Positions 17,907 through 30,122 of a stretch of 64,000 nucleotides of DNA are shown here, one piece after another (within the stretch, counting starts at the first letter, position 1; the number at the start of each line of letters is the position of its first letter). Position numbers and translations under genes: made by a program. The DNA comes from Lachnospiraceae bacterium (GTDB lineage: Bacteria; Bacillota; Clostridia; Lachnospirales; Lachnospiraceae). The stretch is from positions 82,989 through 146,988 of the forward strand of contig JAAUZU010000023.1 of NCBI GenBank assembly GCA_014804445.1, written 5' to 3'. The notes under the pieces were generated by a model. It was not told the DNA's origin. It saw nothing but the letters and a program-made list of their open reading frames with translations, and searched no databases.

Positions 17907-20477
17907 TTATTCTTCTTCCTCTTCTACGGGAAGCGTTACTTCTTCATTTTCTTCCGGTATTTCGTCTAAAGCATCTTCTATATTTTCAAATTCCTGGTTG
18001 CCGTCCGAAACTCTTTCCCTGACTTTTGCAATCTGCGCTACTTTGACGCCTTTATCAAGATTAATCAGTTTAACACCGGAGGTGATACGTCCCAGTTTAG
18101 AAATACCATCTACTCTAAGCTGAATGATAATACCTTCTGTTGTAATCATCATAATCTCATGGTCATCATTTACCGCTTTGACGCCTACAACATCGCCTGC
18201 TTTTTCGGTAATTTTGTAGCATTTTACGCCCTTGCCGCCACGTCTCTGCAAGGTAAATTCATCAAGGAAAGTACGTTTTCCAAGACCAAGCTCTGATACA
18301 ATGAGCAGGGAATCTCCCTGACTTTGTAACTGCATGCCGATTATTTCATCCCCGTCTGACAGGTTCATACCGATGACACCCATCGTATTGCGCCCTGTTG
18401 CACGCACATCGGTTTCCTTAAATCTGATGCACATTCCCTGTTTTGTGACAAGGAAGATTTCGCTGTTTTTATCAGTCGTTTTTACTTCTATCAGCTCATC
18501 ATCTTCCCTTAAAGCCATGGCAGAAAGACCCGTTTTACGGATGTTACTGTATTCCATCAGGGATGTTTTCTTTACAATACCCTTCTTGGTTACCATAAAC
18601 AGATTTTTTTCTTCACAGTAATCCCGAATCGGTATCATAGCCGTTATTTTTTCTCCCGGGTTAAGCTGCAGCAGGTTAATAATTGCAGTACCCCTTGCAG
18701 TTCTGCCCGCCTCAGGTATTTCATAAGCCTTTAACCTGTAAACACGTCCCTGATTGGTAAAGAAATTGAGGTAATGATGGGTAGTCATCATCAGAAGATC
18801 TTCTATATAATCCTCATCGATTGTCTGCATCCCTTTAATTCCCTTGCCGCCGCGGTTCTGGGATTTAAAATTATCCACTGCCATACGCTTGATATAACCA
18901 AGTCTTGTCATGGCAATTACAGTATTTTCCTTCGGAATCAAATCCTCCATGGAAATATCAAACTCATCATAACCGATTTTACTTCTTCTGTCGTCTCCAT
19001 ACTTATCAGAAATAATGGTAATCTCTGTTTTAATTACACCTAACAAAAGCTTTTCGTCCGCAAGAATCGCTGTGAGTTCTTTTATTTTAATCTGTAACTC
19101 CTTGTGTTCATCTTCAAGCTTTTCTCTTTCCAATCCTGTCAATGCACGCAGACGCATATCTACAATCGCCTGTGCCTGTGCATCAGAAAGCTCAAATCTT
19201 TCAATCAGGCGTTCCTTTGCAATCTGCGCATTCTGACTACTCCTGATAATGGATATCACTTCATCAATAAAATCCAGAGCCTTTAACAATCCTTGTAAAA
19301 TATGGTCTCTTTCTTCTGCCTTATTTAAATCATATTTTGTCCTTCTGGTTACAACATCCTTCTGATGGGCCAGATAATATTTCAGCATATCCAGAAGGTT
19401 CATTACCTTTGGCTCATTGTTTACCAAAGCAAGCATAATCACACCAAAAGTATCTTGAAGCTGTGTATGCTTATACAACTGATTCAAAATAACGTTGGCA
19501 TTGGCGTCTCTTCGTAATTCTATGACGACACGGACACCTTCACGATTAGATTCATCGCGTAAATCCGTGATACCATCAATTTTCTTTAATTTTACCAATT
19601 CCGCTATTTTCTGAATCAAATTTGCCTTATTAACCATATAAGGAAGCTCAGTGGCAATAATCTGAGTTTTTCCATTTGGCAGTGTCTCAATATTGGTGAC
19701 TGCACGGACACGTATCTTTCCTCTTCCGGTTCTGTACGCTTCCTCGCTTCCACGGGTTCCCAAAATCAGACCGCCTGTCGGAAAATCAGGTGCTTTGACA
19801 ATTTGGAGAATCTCTTCCATGGTAGTATCTCTGTTTTCTTCCACCTGATTGTCTATAATTTTGACAACTGCTTTTACCACTTCACGCAAATTATGAGGAG
19901 GTATATTGGTTGCCATACCTACTGCAATACCGGTTGTTCCGTTTACCAAAAGATTGGGATAACGGCTGGGAAGCACAGAAGGCTCTTTTTCTGTTTCATC
20001 AAAATTAGGAACAAATTCTACGGTATCCTTATTAATGTCAGCAAGCAGTTCCATGGAAATTTTAGACAATCTTGCTTCCGTATAACGCATTGCCGCTGCG
20101 CCGTCGCCGTCCATGGAACCAAAATTTCCATGGCCATCTACGAGCGGATAACGGGTAGACCATTCCTGTGCCATATTTACCAGTGAACCATAAATGGAAC
20201 TGTCGCCATGAGGGTGATATTTACCCATTGTATCACCGACAATACGCGCGCTTTTACGGTGCGGCTTGTCGGGACCGTTGTTCAGCTCAATCATGGAGTA
20301 AAGCACACGCCTCTGTACCGGCTTTAATCCGTCTCTTACATCAGGAAGAGCACGGGATGCAATAACACTCATGGCATAATCTATGTAGAAGCTTTCCATC
20401 GTCTCCTTTAAGTCTGCCACATGAACCTTATCATATTCACCATCACTTTGAATCTTGTCAAAAATATTGTCATCCAT
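17907..20477 (-). CDS. gyrA: DNA gyrase subunit A
   Basis: Breakage-reunion subunit of DNA gyrase. 856 residues. The catalytic tyrosine is in [10 protein letters not shown] (Tyr132) and the gyrase-specific GyrA box QRRGGKG is in the C-terminal beta-pinwheel, which confirms gyrase rather than topoisomerase IV. The quinolone-resistance region reads HGDSSIYG: Ser93 equals E. coli Ser83, while the position of E. coli Asp87 is Gly97. The C-terminal tail is very acidic (ending in EEEEE). It lies 18 bp after gyrB. Confidence 0.98.
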   Translation of the reverse strand: MDDNIFDKIQSDGEYDKVHVADLKETMESFYIDYAMSVIASRALPDVRDGLKPVQRRVLYSMIELNNGPDKPHRKSARIVGDTMGKYHPHGDSSIYGSLVNMAQEWSTRYPLVDGHGNFGSMDGDGAAAMRYTEARLSKISMELLADINKDTVEFVPNFDETEKEPSVLPSRYPNLLVNGTTGIAVGMATNIPPHNLREVVKAVVKIIDNQVEENRDTTMEEILQIVKAPDFPTGGLILGTRGSEEAYRTGRGKIRVRAVTNIETLPNGKTQIIATELPYMVNKANLIQKIAELVKLKKIDGITDLRDESNREGVRVVIELRRDANANVILNQLYKHTQLQDTFGVIMLALVNNEPKVMNLLDMLKYYLAHQKDVVTRRTKYDLNKAEERDHILQGLLKALDFIDEVISIIRSSQNAQIAKERLIERFELSDAQAQAIVDMRLRALTGLEREKLEDEHKELQIKIKELTAILADEKLLLGVIKTEITIISDKYGDDRRSKIGYDEFDISMEDLIPKENTVIAMTRLGYIKRMAVDNFKSQNRGGKGIKGMQTIDEDYIEDLLMMTTHHYLNFFTNQGRVYRLKAYEIPEAGRTARGTAIINLLQLNPGEKITAMIPIRDYCEEKNLFMVTKKGIVKKTSLMEYSNIRKTGLSAMALREDDELIEVKTTDKNSEIFLVTKQGMCIRFKETDVRATGRNTMGVIGMNLSDGDEIIGMQLQSQGDSLLIVSELGLGKRTFLDEFTLQRRGGKGVKCYKITEKAGDVVGVKAVNDDHEIMMITTEGIIIQLRVDGISKLGRITSGVKLINLDKGVKVAQIAKVRERVSDGNQEFENIEDALDEIPEENEEVTLPVEEEEE

Positions 20478-20495
20478 ACGATTTCTTTTTCCTCT

Positions 20496-23731
<3,236 letters not shown>

Positions 23732-23736
23732 GGATT

Positions 23737-23949
23737 CTATCCTTTACACACTTTTATTTTGTGCCCTTCAAATTCCACAATATCACCTTCATAAAGCTTT
23801 CTTCCACGCCTCTCATCTACTTCTCCGTTTACCTTTACAAGGCCGTCCTGAATGGCAAATTTGGCGTCTACTCCTGATTCCACGCAGCCTGCCGCTTTTA
23901 AAGCCTGTCCAAGCTTTATAAAATCATCCCTCAAATATATTGTTTCCAT
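23737..23949 (-). CDS. S4-domain RNA-binding protein (YaaA/RlbA type)
   Basis: 70-residue single S4-domain protein (LRDDFIKLGQALKAAGCVESG, VKVNGEVDERRGRKLYEGD). In Bacillus the equivalent gene between dnaN and recF is yaaA/rlbA, proposed to act in ribosome assembly. Its position and length match. It is very tightly packed with recF. Confidence 0.9.
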   Translation of the reverse strand: METIYLRDDFIKLGQALKAAGCVESGVDAKFAIQDGLVKVNGEVDERRGRKLYEGDIVEFEGHKIKVCKG

Positions 23950-23984
23950 TTTTTTCCGTGCCTTTCAACTTCTTCACAATAAAT

Positions 23985-25094
23985 TTAATTAACGGTCGTA
24001 AAATTAACGGGAAGAATCAAGTATATGTATCTTTCATTAGGCTCCTTTATAAAGCAGGGAGCTTTCGGGTTAACAAGGAAAATATCTATTTCTTCATCAT
24101 CTATTACGCGAAGGGCATCGATTAAAAACTTCGGATTGAATCCAATCATCATATCCTTGCCGCTTTTTTCAATGTCAATATCTTCGTTCATACTTCCTAT
24201 AATGGAATTAATCTTAAGCTCCATGGAAGTATCCGTTATATTGATAATAATAGGCTTCTTATCCCCTTCCTTAATCAGAAGAGTCGCCCTGTCTATACAA
24301 TTTAAAAGCTCTTTCTTGTTGATTCTTACCTTTGTCTCATAATCGCTGGAAAGCATCTGATCTATCTTGAAATACTCGCCTTCTATCAATCTCGATACTA
24401 CAGTGGTATTATCAAACTCAAATACGATCTGCTTTGGCGTAAAGAAAATGTTTACGTCCTTATCCGTATCACCCGGCAGTATCTTGCTTATTTCATTCAG
24501 CGTTTTACCGGGAACCACTACCTTTTTAGGCTCATAGGAATTCTTTAACTCTATTTTTCTGATGGAAATACGATGTCCGTCCAAAGATACTACCTTCAGC
24601 TCAGAACCGTTAATGTCAAACAATTCACCTGTCATCAATTTATTGTTGTCATTATCCGCAATGGAAAAAATGGTCTGTCTTACTACTTCCTTCAACGTAA
24701 ACTGTGAAACAATCACACAATCGTTTCTTTCCACGGAAGGCAGGTAAGAAAAATCTTCACCTGATTTGCCTATAATATTGAATTTCGCTTTTTCACAGGT
24801 AATCGTTGTTTTAAAGCTGGAATCTGTTTCTATCACAATATCACTGTCGGGAAGCTTACGTACAATCTCCAAAAATATCTTTGCATCCAATGCAATAATA
24901 CCTTTTTCTGCAATTTCGCCCTCTATTATTGTTTCTATGCCAAGCTCCATATCGTTGGCGGTAAGTTTTATCTCTCCTTTTGAAGCATCTACCAAAATAC
25001 ATTCCAGAATAGACATAGTTGTTTTGTTAGGAACAGCTTTGGATACAATCTGTACTCCATTAAGCAGAGCGGACTTAGAACAAATTAATTTCAT
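23985..25094 (-). CDS. dnaN: DNA polymerase III beta subunit (sliding clamp)
   Basis: Processivity clamp, 369 residues, typical length. The N-terminus is MKLICSKSALLNGVQ and the C-terminus RYIYLILPVNFT, close to the conserved family end. The ATG at 25092-25094 is used; a longer in-frame extension encodes non-family sequence and overlaps the promoter. The ribosome-binding site GGGAG is interlaced with a DnaA-box-like TGTGAATAA at 25095-25103. Confidence 0.97.
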   Translation of the reverse strand: MKLICSKSALLNGVQIVSKAVPNKTTMSILECILVDASKGEIKLTANDMELGIETIIEGEIAEKGIIALDAKIFLEIVRKLPDSDIVIETDSSFKTTITCEKAKFNIIGKSGEDFSYLPSVERNDCVIVSQFTLKEVVRQTIFSIADNDNNKLMTGELFDINGSELKVVSLDGHRISIRKIELKNSYEPKKVVVPGKTLNEISKILPGDTDKDVNIFFTPKQIVFEFDNTTVVSRLIEGEYFKIDQMLSSDYETKVRINKKELLNCIDRATLLIKEGDKKPIIINITDTSMELKINSIIGSMNEDIDIEKSGKDMMIGFNPKFLIDALRVIDDEEIDIFLVNPKAPCFIKEPNERYIYLILPVNFTTVN

Positions 25095-25411
25095 TGTGAA
25101 TAACTCCCTTCTCGTTAAAGTAAATAGAACGGCTTTTTCTATATGTATATAATAATAAAAGAATTTAATAGTAATATTAATAAGGATTGTTGAAATGTGT
25201 AAAACCTCTTCTATTATAGCATTTTTCAATCAAAAATGATAGTATAACGTTGTTGAAAACGAAGAATAACTTATAGGTAACTATAAAGTTATTCACATTC
25301 ATTTAAAAACCTTGAAAAGTTAAAAAAGGGTAATACACAATATTAAAAACCTATCAACAGTTTACCCACATTTTATAGACAACTTAAAGTGGAAATCTGC
25401 ATTCATATATA
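25095..25411. other. dnaA-dnaN intergenic region with DnaA boxes (second half of a bipartite origin)
   Basis: No gene. Near-consensus DnaA boxes on the plus strand are TTATTCACA (25289-25297) and TTACCCACA (25362-25370), each with one mismatch to TTATCCACA; CTATCAACA (25351-25359) is weaker. TGTGAATAA at 25095-25103 is a one-mismatch box in reverse. With the boxes upstream of dnaA this gives the two-cluster layout known from Bacillus oriC. Confidence 0.65.
25213..25221 (-). promoter_or_regulatory. Extended -10 promoter of dnaN
   Basis: The minus strand reads TGC followed by TATAAT (25218-25213), an extended -10 element; no good -35 is seen 17 bp upstream. The predicted leader is about 110 nt. 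Confidence 0.55.
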
Positions 25412-26773
25412 TTAGGAAGGATTTAGTTTCTTCTTTATAATATCTATTTTGTTTTTAAGTTCTTCATTGGTAGATATTTCCTCGGTTATTTTGTTTACAC
25501 CGTGAATAATGGTAGTATGGTCTTTTTTGCCCAATATTTTACTGATGCTTTGCAGAGATGTCTCTGTCAACTCTCTGCAGAGGTACATCACGATTTGTCT
25601 GGGCTGTACAAATTCTGAATTTCTCTTTTTAGAAGTAATATCCTCAGGACTTACTCCAAAATGTTCAGAAACAACGTTAATAATGAGCTGCGGCGTGATT
25701 TCCTTTGGCTTGTCCGGATAAATAATATCTTTTAAGGCTTCTTCCGCAAGGCTGAGGGAAGGATTTACTTTGTTTAATTTAGCGGATGCGATTATTTTAT
25801 TGAAAGCGCCTTCCAGCTCCCTTATATTTGACTTTATATTTGTGGCAATATAATTGATGGTTTCCTCATCAATGTTTAAATCACAGTTTTCTGCATTTTT
25901 GCGAAGAATCGCCATACGGGTTTCATAGTCAGGCGCCTGAATGTCTGCTATCAGCCCCCACTCAAATCTGGAACGGAAACGTTCTTCTAAGGTTTCCATT
26001 TCCTTTGGAGGCTTATCGGAGGAAAGAATAATCTGCTTTCCGGCAGAATGAAGGACATTAAAGGTATGGAAAAACTCTTCCTGCGTACTTTCCTTTCCTA
26101 TTATAAATTGGATATCATCTACCATTAGGACATCCACTGTTCTGTATTTTTCGCGCAGCTTTGTCATAGAAGCAGCATTACCGCTTCGAATGGAATCGAT
26201 CACTTCGTTTGTAAACTCTTCGGAATTCACGTATAACACTTTTGTTTCAGAATTTTGTTCCAATATAAAATGGCCTATGGAGTGCATAAGGTGCGTCTTG
26301 CCAAGACCGGCTCCTCCATACAGATAGAGAGGGTTATATGCTTTGCCCGGAGACTCAGCCACAGCTAAGGAAGCAGAATGTGCAAACTTGTTGTTGCTTC
26401 CCACTACGAAAGTGTCAAACTTGTATTTTGGATTAAGATTTGCATTTTCATAGTTAATATTGTATACAGGATTTGTTTCGGCAGGTTCACCGCCATTCAG
26501 CAATGCAGGAATATCTTTTTCCAATATAAAAGTAACATCATAGGTGTTGTTAAACATTTCTGATATGGTTACTTTGAAAAATGTCTTATATTTTGACGAA
26601 ATATAAGAAAAGGAATTTGCATTATCGTTAGGTATCAGGATATAGACAACATTATCCATTACACAATATGCCTCTAAAGGTGCAATCCAAGTAGAGAACG
26701 ATATATTTGTAAGATTGTATTCACGTCTTACAGTTTCCTTTACTTCTTCCCAGTTTTCCTTTATTATATCCAT
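25412..26773 (-). CDS. dnaA: Chromosomal replication initiator DnaA
   Basis: AAA+ initiator that binds DnaA boxes and unwinds oriC. 453 residues from the ATG at 26771-26773, preceded by AGAGGT. Domain I is at about 1-90, with a short linker. The AAA+ module has Walker A GGAGLGKT at 153-160 and Walker B LMVDDIQF. The C-terminal helix-turn-helix carries the DnaA signature KKDHTTIIHGV. It diverges from rpmH across the origin. Confidence 0.98.
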   Translation of the reverse strand: MDIIKENWEEVKETVRREYNLTNISFSTWIAPLEAYCVMDNVVYILIPNDNANSFSYISSKYKTFFKVTISEMFNNTYDVTFILEKDIPALLNGGEPAETNPVYNINYENANLNPKYKFDTFVVGSNNKFAHSASLAVAESPGKAYNPLYLYGGAGLGKTHLMHSIGHFILEQNSETKVLYVNSEEFTNEVIDSIRSGNAASMTKLREKYRTVDVLMVDDIQFIIGKESTQEEFFHTFNVLHSAGKQIILSSDKPPKEMETLEERFRSRFEWGLIADIQAPDYETRMAILRKNAENCDLNIDEETINYIATNIKSNIRELEGAFNKIIASAKLNKVNPSLSLAEEALKDIIYPDKPKEITPQLIINVVSEHFGVSPEDITSKKRNSEFVQPRQIVMYLCRELTETSLQSISKILGKKDHTTIIHGVNKITEEISTNEELKNKIDIIKKKLNPS

Positions 26774-27134
26774 ATTGCAAATTACCTCTTTCCGAAACTC
26801 TGCCTTATATACCATATTAATATAAAAAAGGAAATATTTCAAATAGAAGTTGTCGCGTAAGTTATCCACAAAATGTTGATAACTCGGTTTATAAATCGTG
26901 GATATAGGATTTGTTTCGATTGTGATGTGTATAACTTTCTTATTTTGTTGATTTTTAAAAAGTGCTGAAAATCAGTAAAAAGAATAGTTTTACACATGAA
27001 ATACCTCATAAAATTTATATTTATCCACAAAATATTCACAATATGTGGATTAGTTTATTTTTATAAAATTTGTTATTAAATATGTGGATAACTAAAAAAA
27101 ATTTTTTTTAAAATATTTTTATAGCTGATTATAC
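26774..27134. other. oriC: Chromosomal origin of replication (oriC), DnaA-box cluster and unwinding region
   Basis: Perfect DnaA boxes TTATCCACA are at 26862-26870 and 27021-27029, and in reverse at 27083-27091. One-mismatch boxes are at 26874-26882 (TGTTGATAA), 26926-26934 (TGTGTATAA) and 27044-27052 (TGTGGATTA). Directly after the last perfect box comes a 31-bp stretch with only A and T (27093-27123), the likely DNA unwinding element. The placement between divergent dnaA and rpmH is the standard Bacillota arrangement. Confidence 0.9.
26814..26842 (-). promoter_or_regulatory. Sigma-A promoter of dnaA
   Basis: Minus-strand TTGAAA (26842-26837) and TAATAT (26819-26814) are separated by 17 bp. 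A perfect DnaA box lies about 20 bp upstream of the -35 (26862-26870) and another box-like site is next to it, which fits autoregulation by DnaA. Confidence 0.6.
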
Positions 27135-27163
27135 TTGACATTCAGCGGTTTTTCCAGTACAAT
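27135..27163 (+). promoter_or_regulatory. Strong sigma-A promoter of rpmH-rnpA
   Basis: TTGACA (27135-27140) and TACAAT (27158-27163) are separated by exactly 17 bp, immediately right of the A/T-only unwinding region. The predicted leader to rpmH is about 70 nt. Confidence 0.88.
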
Positions 27164-27240
27164 CAATATGCTATTTTCCAATAAAATGATGATTAGAATA
27201 CCTTTATATATAAGGTTGTTAAAGAGGAGGTGTATGTAAA

Positions 27241-27375
27241 ATGAAAATGACATTTCAGCCTAAGAAGAGATCCAGATCTAAGGTTCACGGATTCAGAGCA
27301 AGAATGAGTACTTCCGGTGGAAGAAGAGTTCTGAAAGCAAGACGTGCAAAAGGAAGACATAAATTATCAGCATAG
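27241..27375 (+). CDS. rpmH: 50S ribosomal protein L34
   Basis: 44-residue, highly basic protein with the L34 pattern [18 protein letters not shown] at the start and [13 protein letters not shown] at the end. GAGGAGG precedes the ATG. It is the first gene of the plus-strand replichore, as in nearly all Bacillota. The stop codon is embedded in the stem of a terminator hairpin. Confidence 0.97.
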   Translation: MKMTFQPKKRSRSKVHGFRARMSTSGGRRVLKARRAKGRHKLSA

Positions 27376-27399
27376 GTCACAGCAATGTGACCTATTTTT
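27372..27399 (+). terminator. Terminator/attenuator overlapping the rpmH stop codon
   Basis: ATAGGTCACA (27372-27381) pairs perfectly with TGTGACCTAT (27386-27395) around a GCAA tetraloop, followed by five T. The rpmH TAG at 27373-27375 is inside the 5' arm, so terminating ribosomes could affect folding. It probably sets the high rpmH to low rnpA ratio. Confidence 0.85.
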
Positions 27400-27462
27400 C
27401 TCTGAAATATTATAGGAAGATTTGTGCTGCCTGAAACAGTATAACCGGAAAGTTAGAGTATT

Positions 27463-27807
27463 ATGAAATTTTCAGAGTCTTTAAAAAAGAACAGGCAATT
27501 CCAGTTTGTGTATAAGAATGGTAAGTCTTATGCAAATAGATACCTTGTGATGTATGTAAAGGAAAATGGCCTTGGTATCAACAGAATTGGAATCAGCGTA
27601 AGTAAAAAAGTGGGAAACAGCGTTGTAAGACATCGCGTTACAAGGCTGATTAGAGAAAGTTACCGATTACATGAAAACATATTCAATAGTGGTTTGGATA
27701 TGGTAATCGTTGCGAGGACAAGCACCGCTTTTGTGAGTTTTTATGAAATAGAAAAATCATTGTTACATTTGTCGAAGCTTCATGAAGTGGTAAAAATTTA
27801 TTTATGA
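27463..27807 (+). CDS. rnpA: Ribonuclease P protein component
   Basis: Protein cofactor of RNase P, which removes tRNA 5' leaders. 114 residues; the RNA-binding RNR motif region [18 protein letters not shown] is at about 51-68. It overlaps yidD by 4 bp. Confidence 0.96.
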   Translation: MKFSESLKKNRQFQFVYKNGKSYANRYLVMYVKENGLGINRIGISVSKKVGNSVVRHRVTRLIRESYRLHENIFNSGLDMVIVARTSTAFVSFYEIEKSLLHLSKLHEVVKIYL

Positions 27808-28013
27808 AAAAAATATTGATTGCTATTATAAAATTTTACAGAAAATATATTTCTCCTTTAAAAAGCACCAAATGTCCCTATTATCCTACCTGTTCCCAGT
27901 ATGGATTGGAGGCAGTTGAAAAGTATGGTGCTTTAAAAGGCGGTATGCTTACCGCATGGAGAATATTGAGATGTAATCCTTTTTCTAAAGGTGGATATGA
28001 TCCTGTGCCTTAA
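27804..28013 (+). CDS. yidD: Membrane protein insertion efficiency factor YidD
   Basis: 69-residue protein of the YidD/UPF0161 family, thought to aid YidC-dependent membrane insertion. It contains the diagnostic [20 protein letters not shown] and [17 protein letters not shown]. Translationally coupled to rnpA (4-bp overlap) and 54 bp before yidC. Confidence 0.95.
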   Translation: MKKILIAIIKFYRKYISPLKSTKCPYYPTCSQYGLEAVEKYGALKGGMLTAWRILRCNPFSKGGYDPVP

Positions 28014-28066
28014 AAATGATATAGAAGAATTGGGTTTATATCAGAAAGAGGAATGTTTTAGGAGGA

Positions 28067-29392
28067 ATGATGACAGGTATTTTATTGACAAAAAGTGGTA
28101 CTCCCATTATTGGCTGGATTGCCAGTCTGCTGGGTCTTATTATGGAAGGAATTTTTAATGTACTTGACTTGATAGGAATTCCTAACATAGGTTTATCTAT
28201 TATTCTTTTTACTATCATCGCATATTTACTGATGCTGCCCATGACAATTAAACAGCAGAAGTTTTCAAAGCTTTCTGCCAAGATGAATCCTGAGTTGCAG
28301 GCCATCAGTAAAAAATATAAAAACCGCAAAGACAATGACTCCATGATGCAGATGAATGCAGAGACGCAGGCTGTTTATGCCAAGTATGGCGTTTCTCCTA
28401 TGGGAAGCTGTCTTCCTATGCTGATTCAGATGCCTATATTGCTTGCATTGTATCAGGTTATTTACAGGATGCCTGCTTACGTAAGAAAAATTGGAAATGT
28501 TTTTGGTGTTCTGGCAGATAAAATCATAGAAAAAGGGCTTGTAGATGAAGTAAAGAATTTTACACAGGCTGCTGCTTATGCTAAAAATTTTGATGTTGAT
28601 CAGAGGAAGGCAATTATAGACGTTCTGAATAAGGTAAATATGACGGATTTGTCTGATTTTGCACAGCAAAACGGATTTGCAAATTTACAGTATAACGGAC
28701 AATATATTTTGTCACAGGGTACTGAGAGAGGTTTGCTTGATACCTACAATAACTTTTTAGGACTGAACATAGCAAATTCGCCTGCATCTATCGTAAAGAC
28801 GGCAATGGCGGCAGGAGCGTGGGCATTGGTGATTGCAGCGATTGCCATTCCTGTTTTGTCAGCCGTTACCCAGTGGATAAACGTAAAGCTTATGCCGCAG
28901 CAGGAAAGAAGTAATGATGGCTCCGGAGAGATGGCAGATACGATGGCTTCTTCCATGAAGACCATGAATACAGTTATGCCGATTTTATCTGCTGTATTTT
29001 GTTATACACTTCCTGCAGGTATGGGCCTTTACTGGGTTGCAGGTTCTGTGGTAAGAAGTATCCAGCAGGTGGTTATCAATAAACATATTGACAAGCTTGA
29101 TTTAAATGAAATTATTGAAAAGAATAAAGATAAAAGTGCCAAGAGGATGGAAAAGGTAAAAGAAAATCAAGCCAAGCTTCAACAGTATGCCAATATGAGT
29201 ACAAAAGGCATTGGCGGTACTGTAAATACTAAAAATTATTCGCAAAAGGCAAAAGAAGCGGCAGAGAAGGCAATGGATACAGAAGCAGGAAGTGCAAAAA
29301 CTTCATCTTCTTCTGCAAAGCCCGGAAGTCTGATGGCAAGAGCAAACATGGTTAAAGATTATAACGAAAGAAATAATAAAGATAAAAAGTAG
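28067..29392 (+). CDS. yidC: Membrane protein insertase YidC/Oxa1
   Basis: Inserts proteins into the cytoplasmic membrane, alone or with SecYEG. 441 residues with about five TM segments (about 40-60, 125-145, 235-260, 300-320 among them) and a long, basic, Lys-rich C-terminal tail (about 345-441) typical of Bacillota YidC. It lacks the lipoprotein signal seen in SpoIIIJ of Bacillus. Two adjacent ATGs exist; the second (28070) is better spaced from AGGAGG at 28060-28065. Confidence 0.94.
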   Translation: MMTGILLTKSGTPIIGWIASLLGLIMEGIFNVLDLIGIPNIGLSIILFTIIAYLLMLPMTIKQQKFSKLSAKMNPELQAISKKYKNRKDNDSMMQMNAETQAVYAKYGVSPMGSCLPMLIQMPILLALYQVIYRMPAYVRKIGNVFGVLADKIIEKGLVDEVKNFTQAAAYAKNFDVDQRKAIIDVLNKVNMTDLSDFAQQNGFANLQYNGQYILSQGTERGLLDTYNNFLGLNIANSPASIVKTAMAAGAWALVIAAIAIPVLSAVTQWINVKLMPQQERSNDGSGEMADTMASSMKTMNTVMPILSAVFCYTLPAGMGLYWVAGSVVRSIQQVVINKHIDKLDLNEIIEKNKDKSAKRMEKVKENQAKLQQYANMSTKGIGGTVNTKNYSQKAKEAAEKAMDTEAGSAKTSSSSAKPGSLMARANMVKDYNERNNKDKK

Positions 29393-29405
29393 GGAGGTTA
29401 TTACA

Positions 29406-30044
29406 ATGGAATACAAAAAATTTTCTGCAAAAACGGTTGAAGATGCAATTACAGAAGCATGTAAAGAATTTTTAGTGACAAGTGACAGACTTGGACATAA
29501 CGTAATAGAAGAAGGTTCTTCCGGTTTCCTCGGAATCGGTTCTAAGCCCGCTGTAATTGAAGCATGGGTAAAAGAAGAAGAAAAACCGGTTTCTCTGGAA
29601 GATGAAGCAAAGGATTTTTTGAAGAATGTTTTTACGGCTATGAATATGGCAGTTGTGGTTGATGTCAATTATGATGAAAAAAACAGAAATATGGATATTG
29701 ATTTAAGCGGCGATGAAATGGGTGTTTTGATTGGAAAGAGAGGACAAACTCTGGATTCCCTTCAATATCTTGTTTCTCTGGTAGTCAATAAAAATCAGGA
29801 AGGTTATATTCGTGTCAAAGTAGATACAGAAAATTACAGACAAAGAAGAAAAGAAACTCTGGAAAATCTTGCAAAGAATATTTCTTACAAGGTAAAGAGA
29901 ACCAAACGCTCTGTTTCCTTAGAGCCGATGAACCCTTATGAAAGAAGGATTATCCACTCAGCTCTCCAGAATGACAGATATGTTACGACGCATAGTGAGG
30001 GAGAAGAGCCTTTCAGAAGAGTTGTAGTTTCTCTTAAGAGATAA
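29406..30044 (+). CDS. jag: RNA-binding protein Jag/KhpB
   Basis: 212 residues with the Jag-N domain (about 1-50: KKFSAKTVEDAITEACKEF), a linker, a KH domain (about 85-150, containing LIGKRGQTLDSLQYLVS) and a C-terminal R3H domain (about 150-210: NPYERRIIHSALQNDRYV). KhpB forms an RNA chaperone with KhpA, linked to cell elongation. Position after yidC is conserved. Confidence 0.94.
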   Translation: MEYKKFSAKTVEDAITEACKEFLVTSDRLGHNVIEEGSSGFLGIGSKPAVIEAWVKEEEKPVSLEDEAKDFLKNVFTAMNMAVVVDVNYDEKNRNMDIDLSGDEMGVLIGKRGQTLDSLQYLVSLVVNKNQEGYIRVKVDTENYRQRRKETLENLAKNISYKVKRTKRSVSLEPMNPYERRIIHSALQNDRYVTTHSEGEEPFRRVVVSLKR

Positions 30045-30051
30045 ATTGACA

Positions 30052-30091
30052 TTGATTGTCCTGTGTTTATGAAGTATAGTAAACACAGGAC
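30052..30091 (+). promoter_or_regulatory. mnmE promoter overlapped by a 12-bp inverted repeat
   Basis: TTGATT (30052-30057) and TATAGT (30075-30080) are spaced by 17 bp. A perfect 12-bp inverted repeat, GTCCTGTGTTTA (30058-30069) and TAAACACAGGAC (30080-30091), covers the spacer and the transcription start region. No T run follows, so it is not a normal terminator; it could be an operator or an RNA hairpin at the 5' end. Confidence 0.5.
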
Positions 30092-30122
30092 ATATTAAAT
30101 TAATGAAATATTTGGTGTAAAT

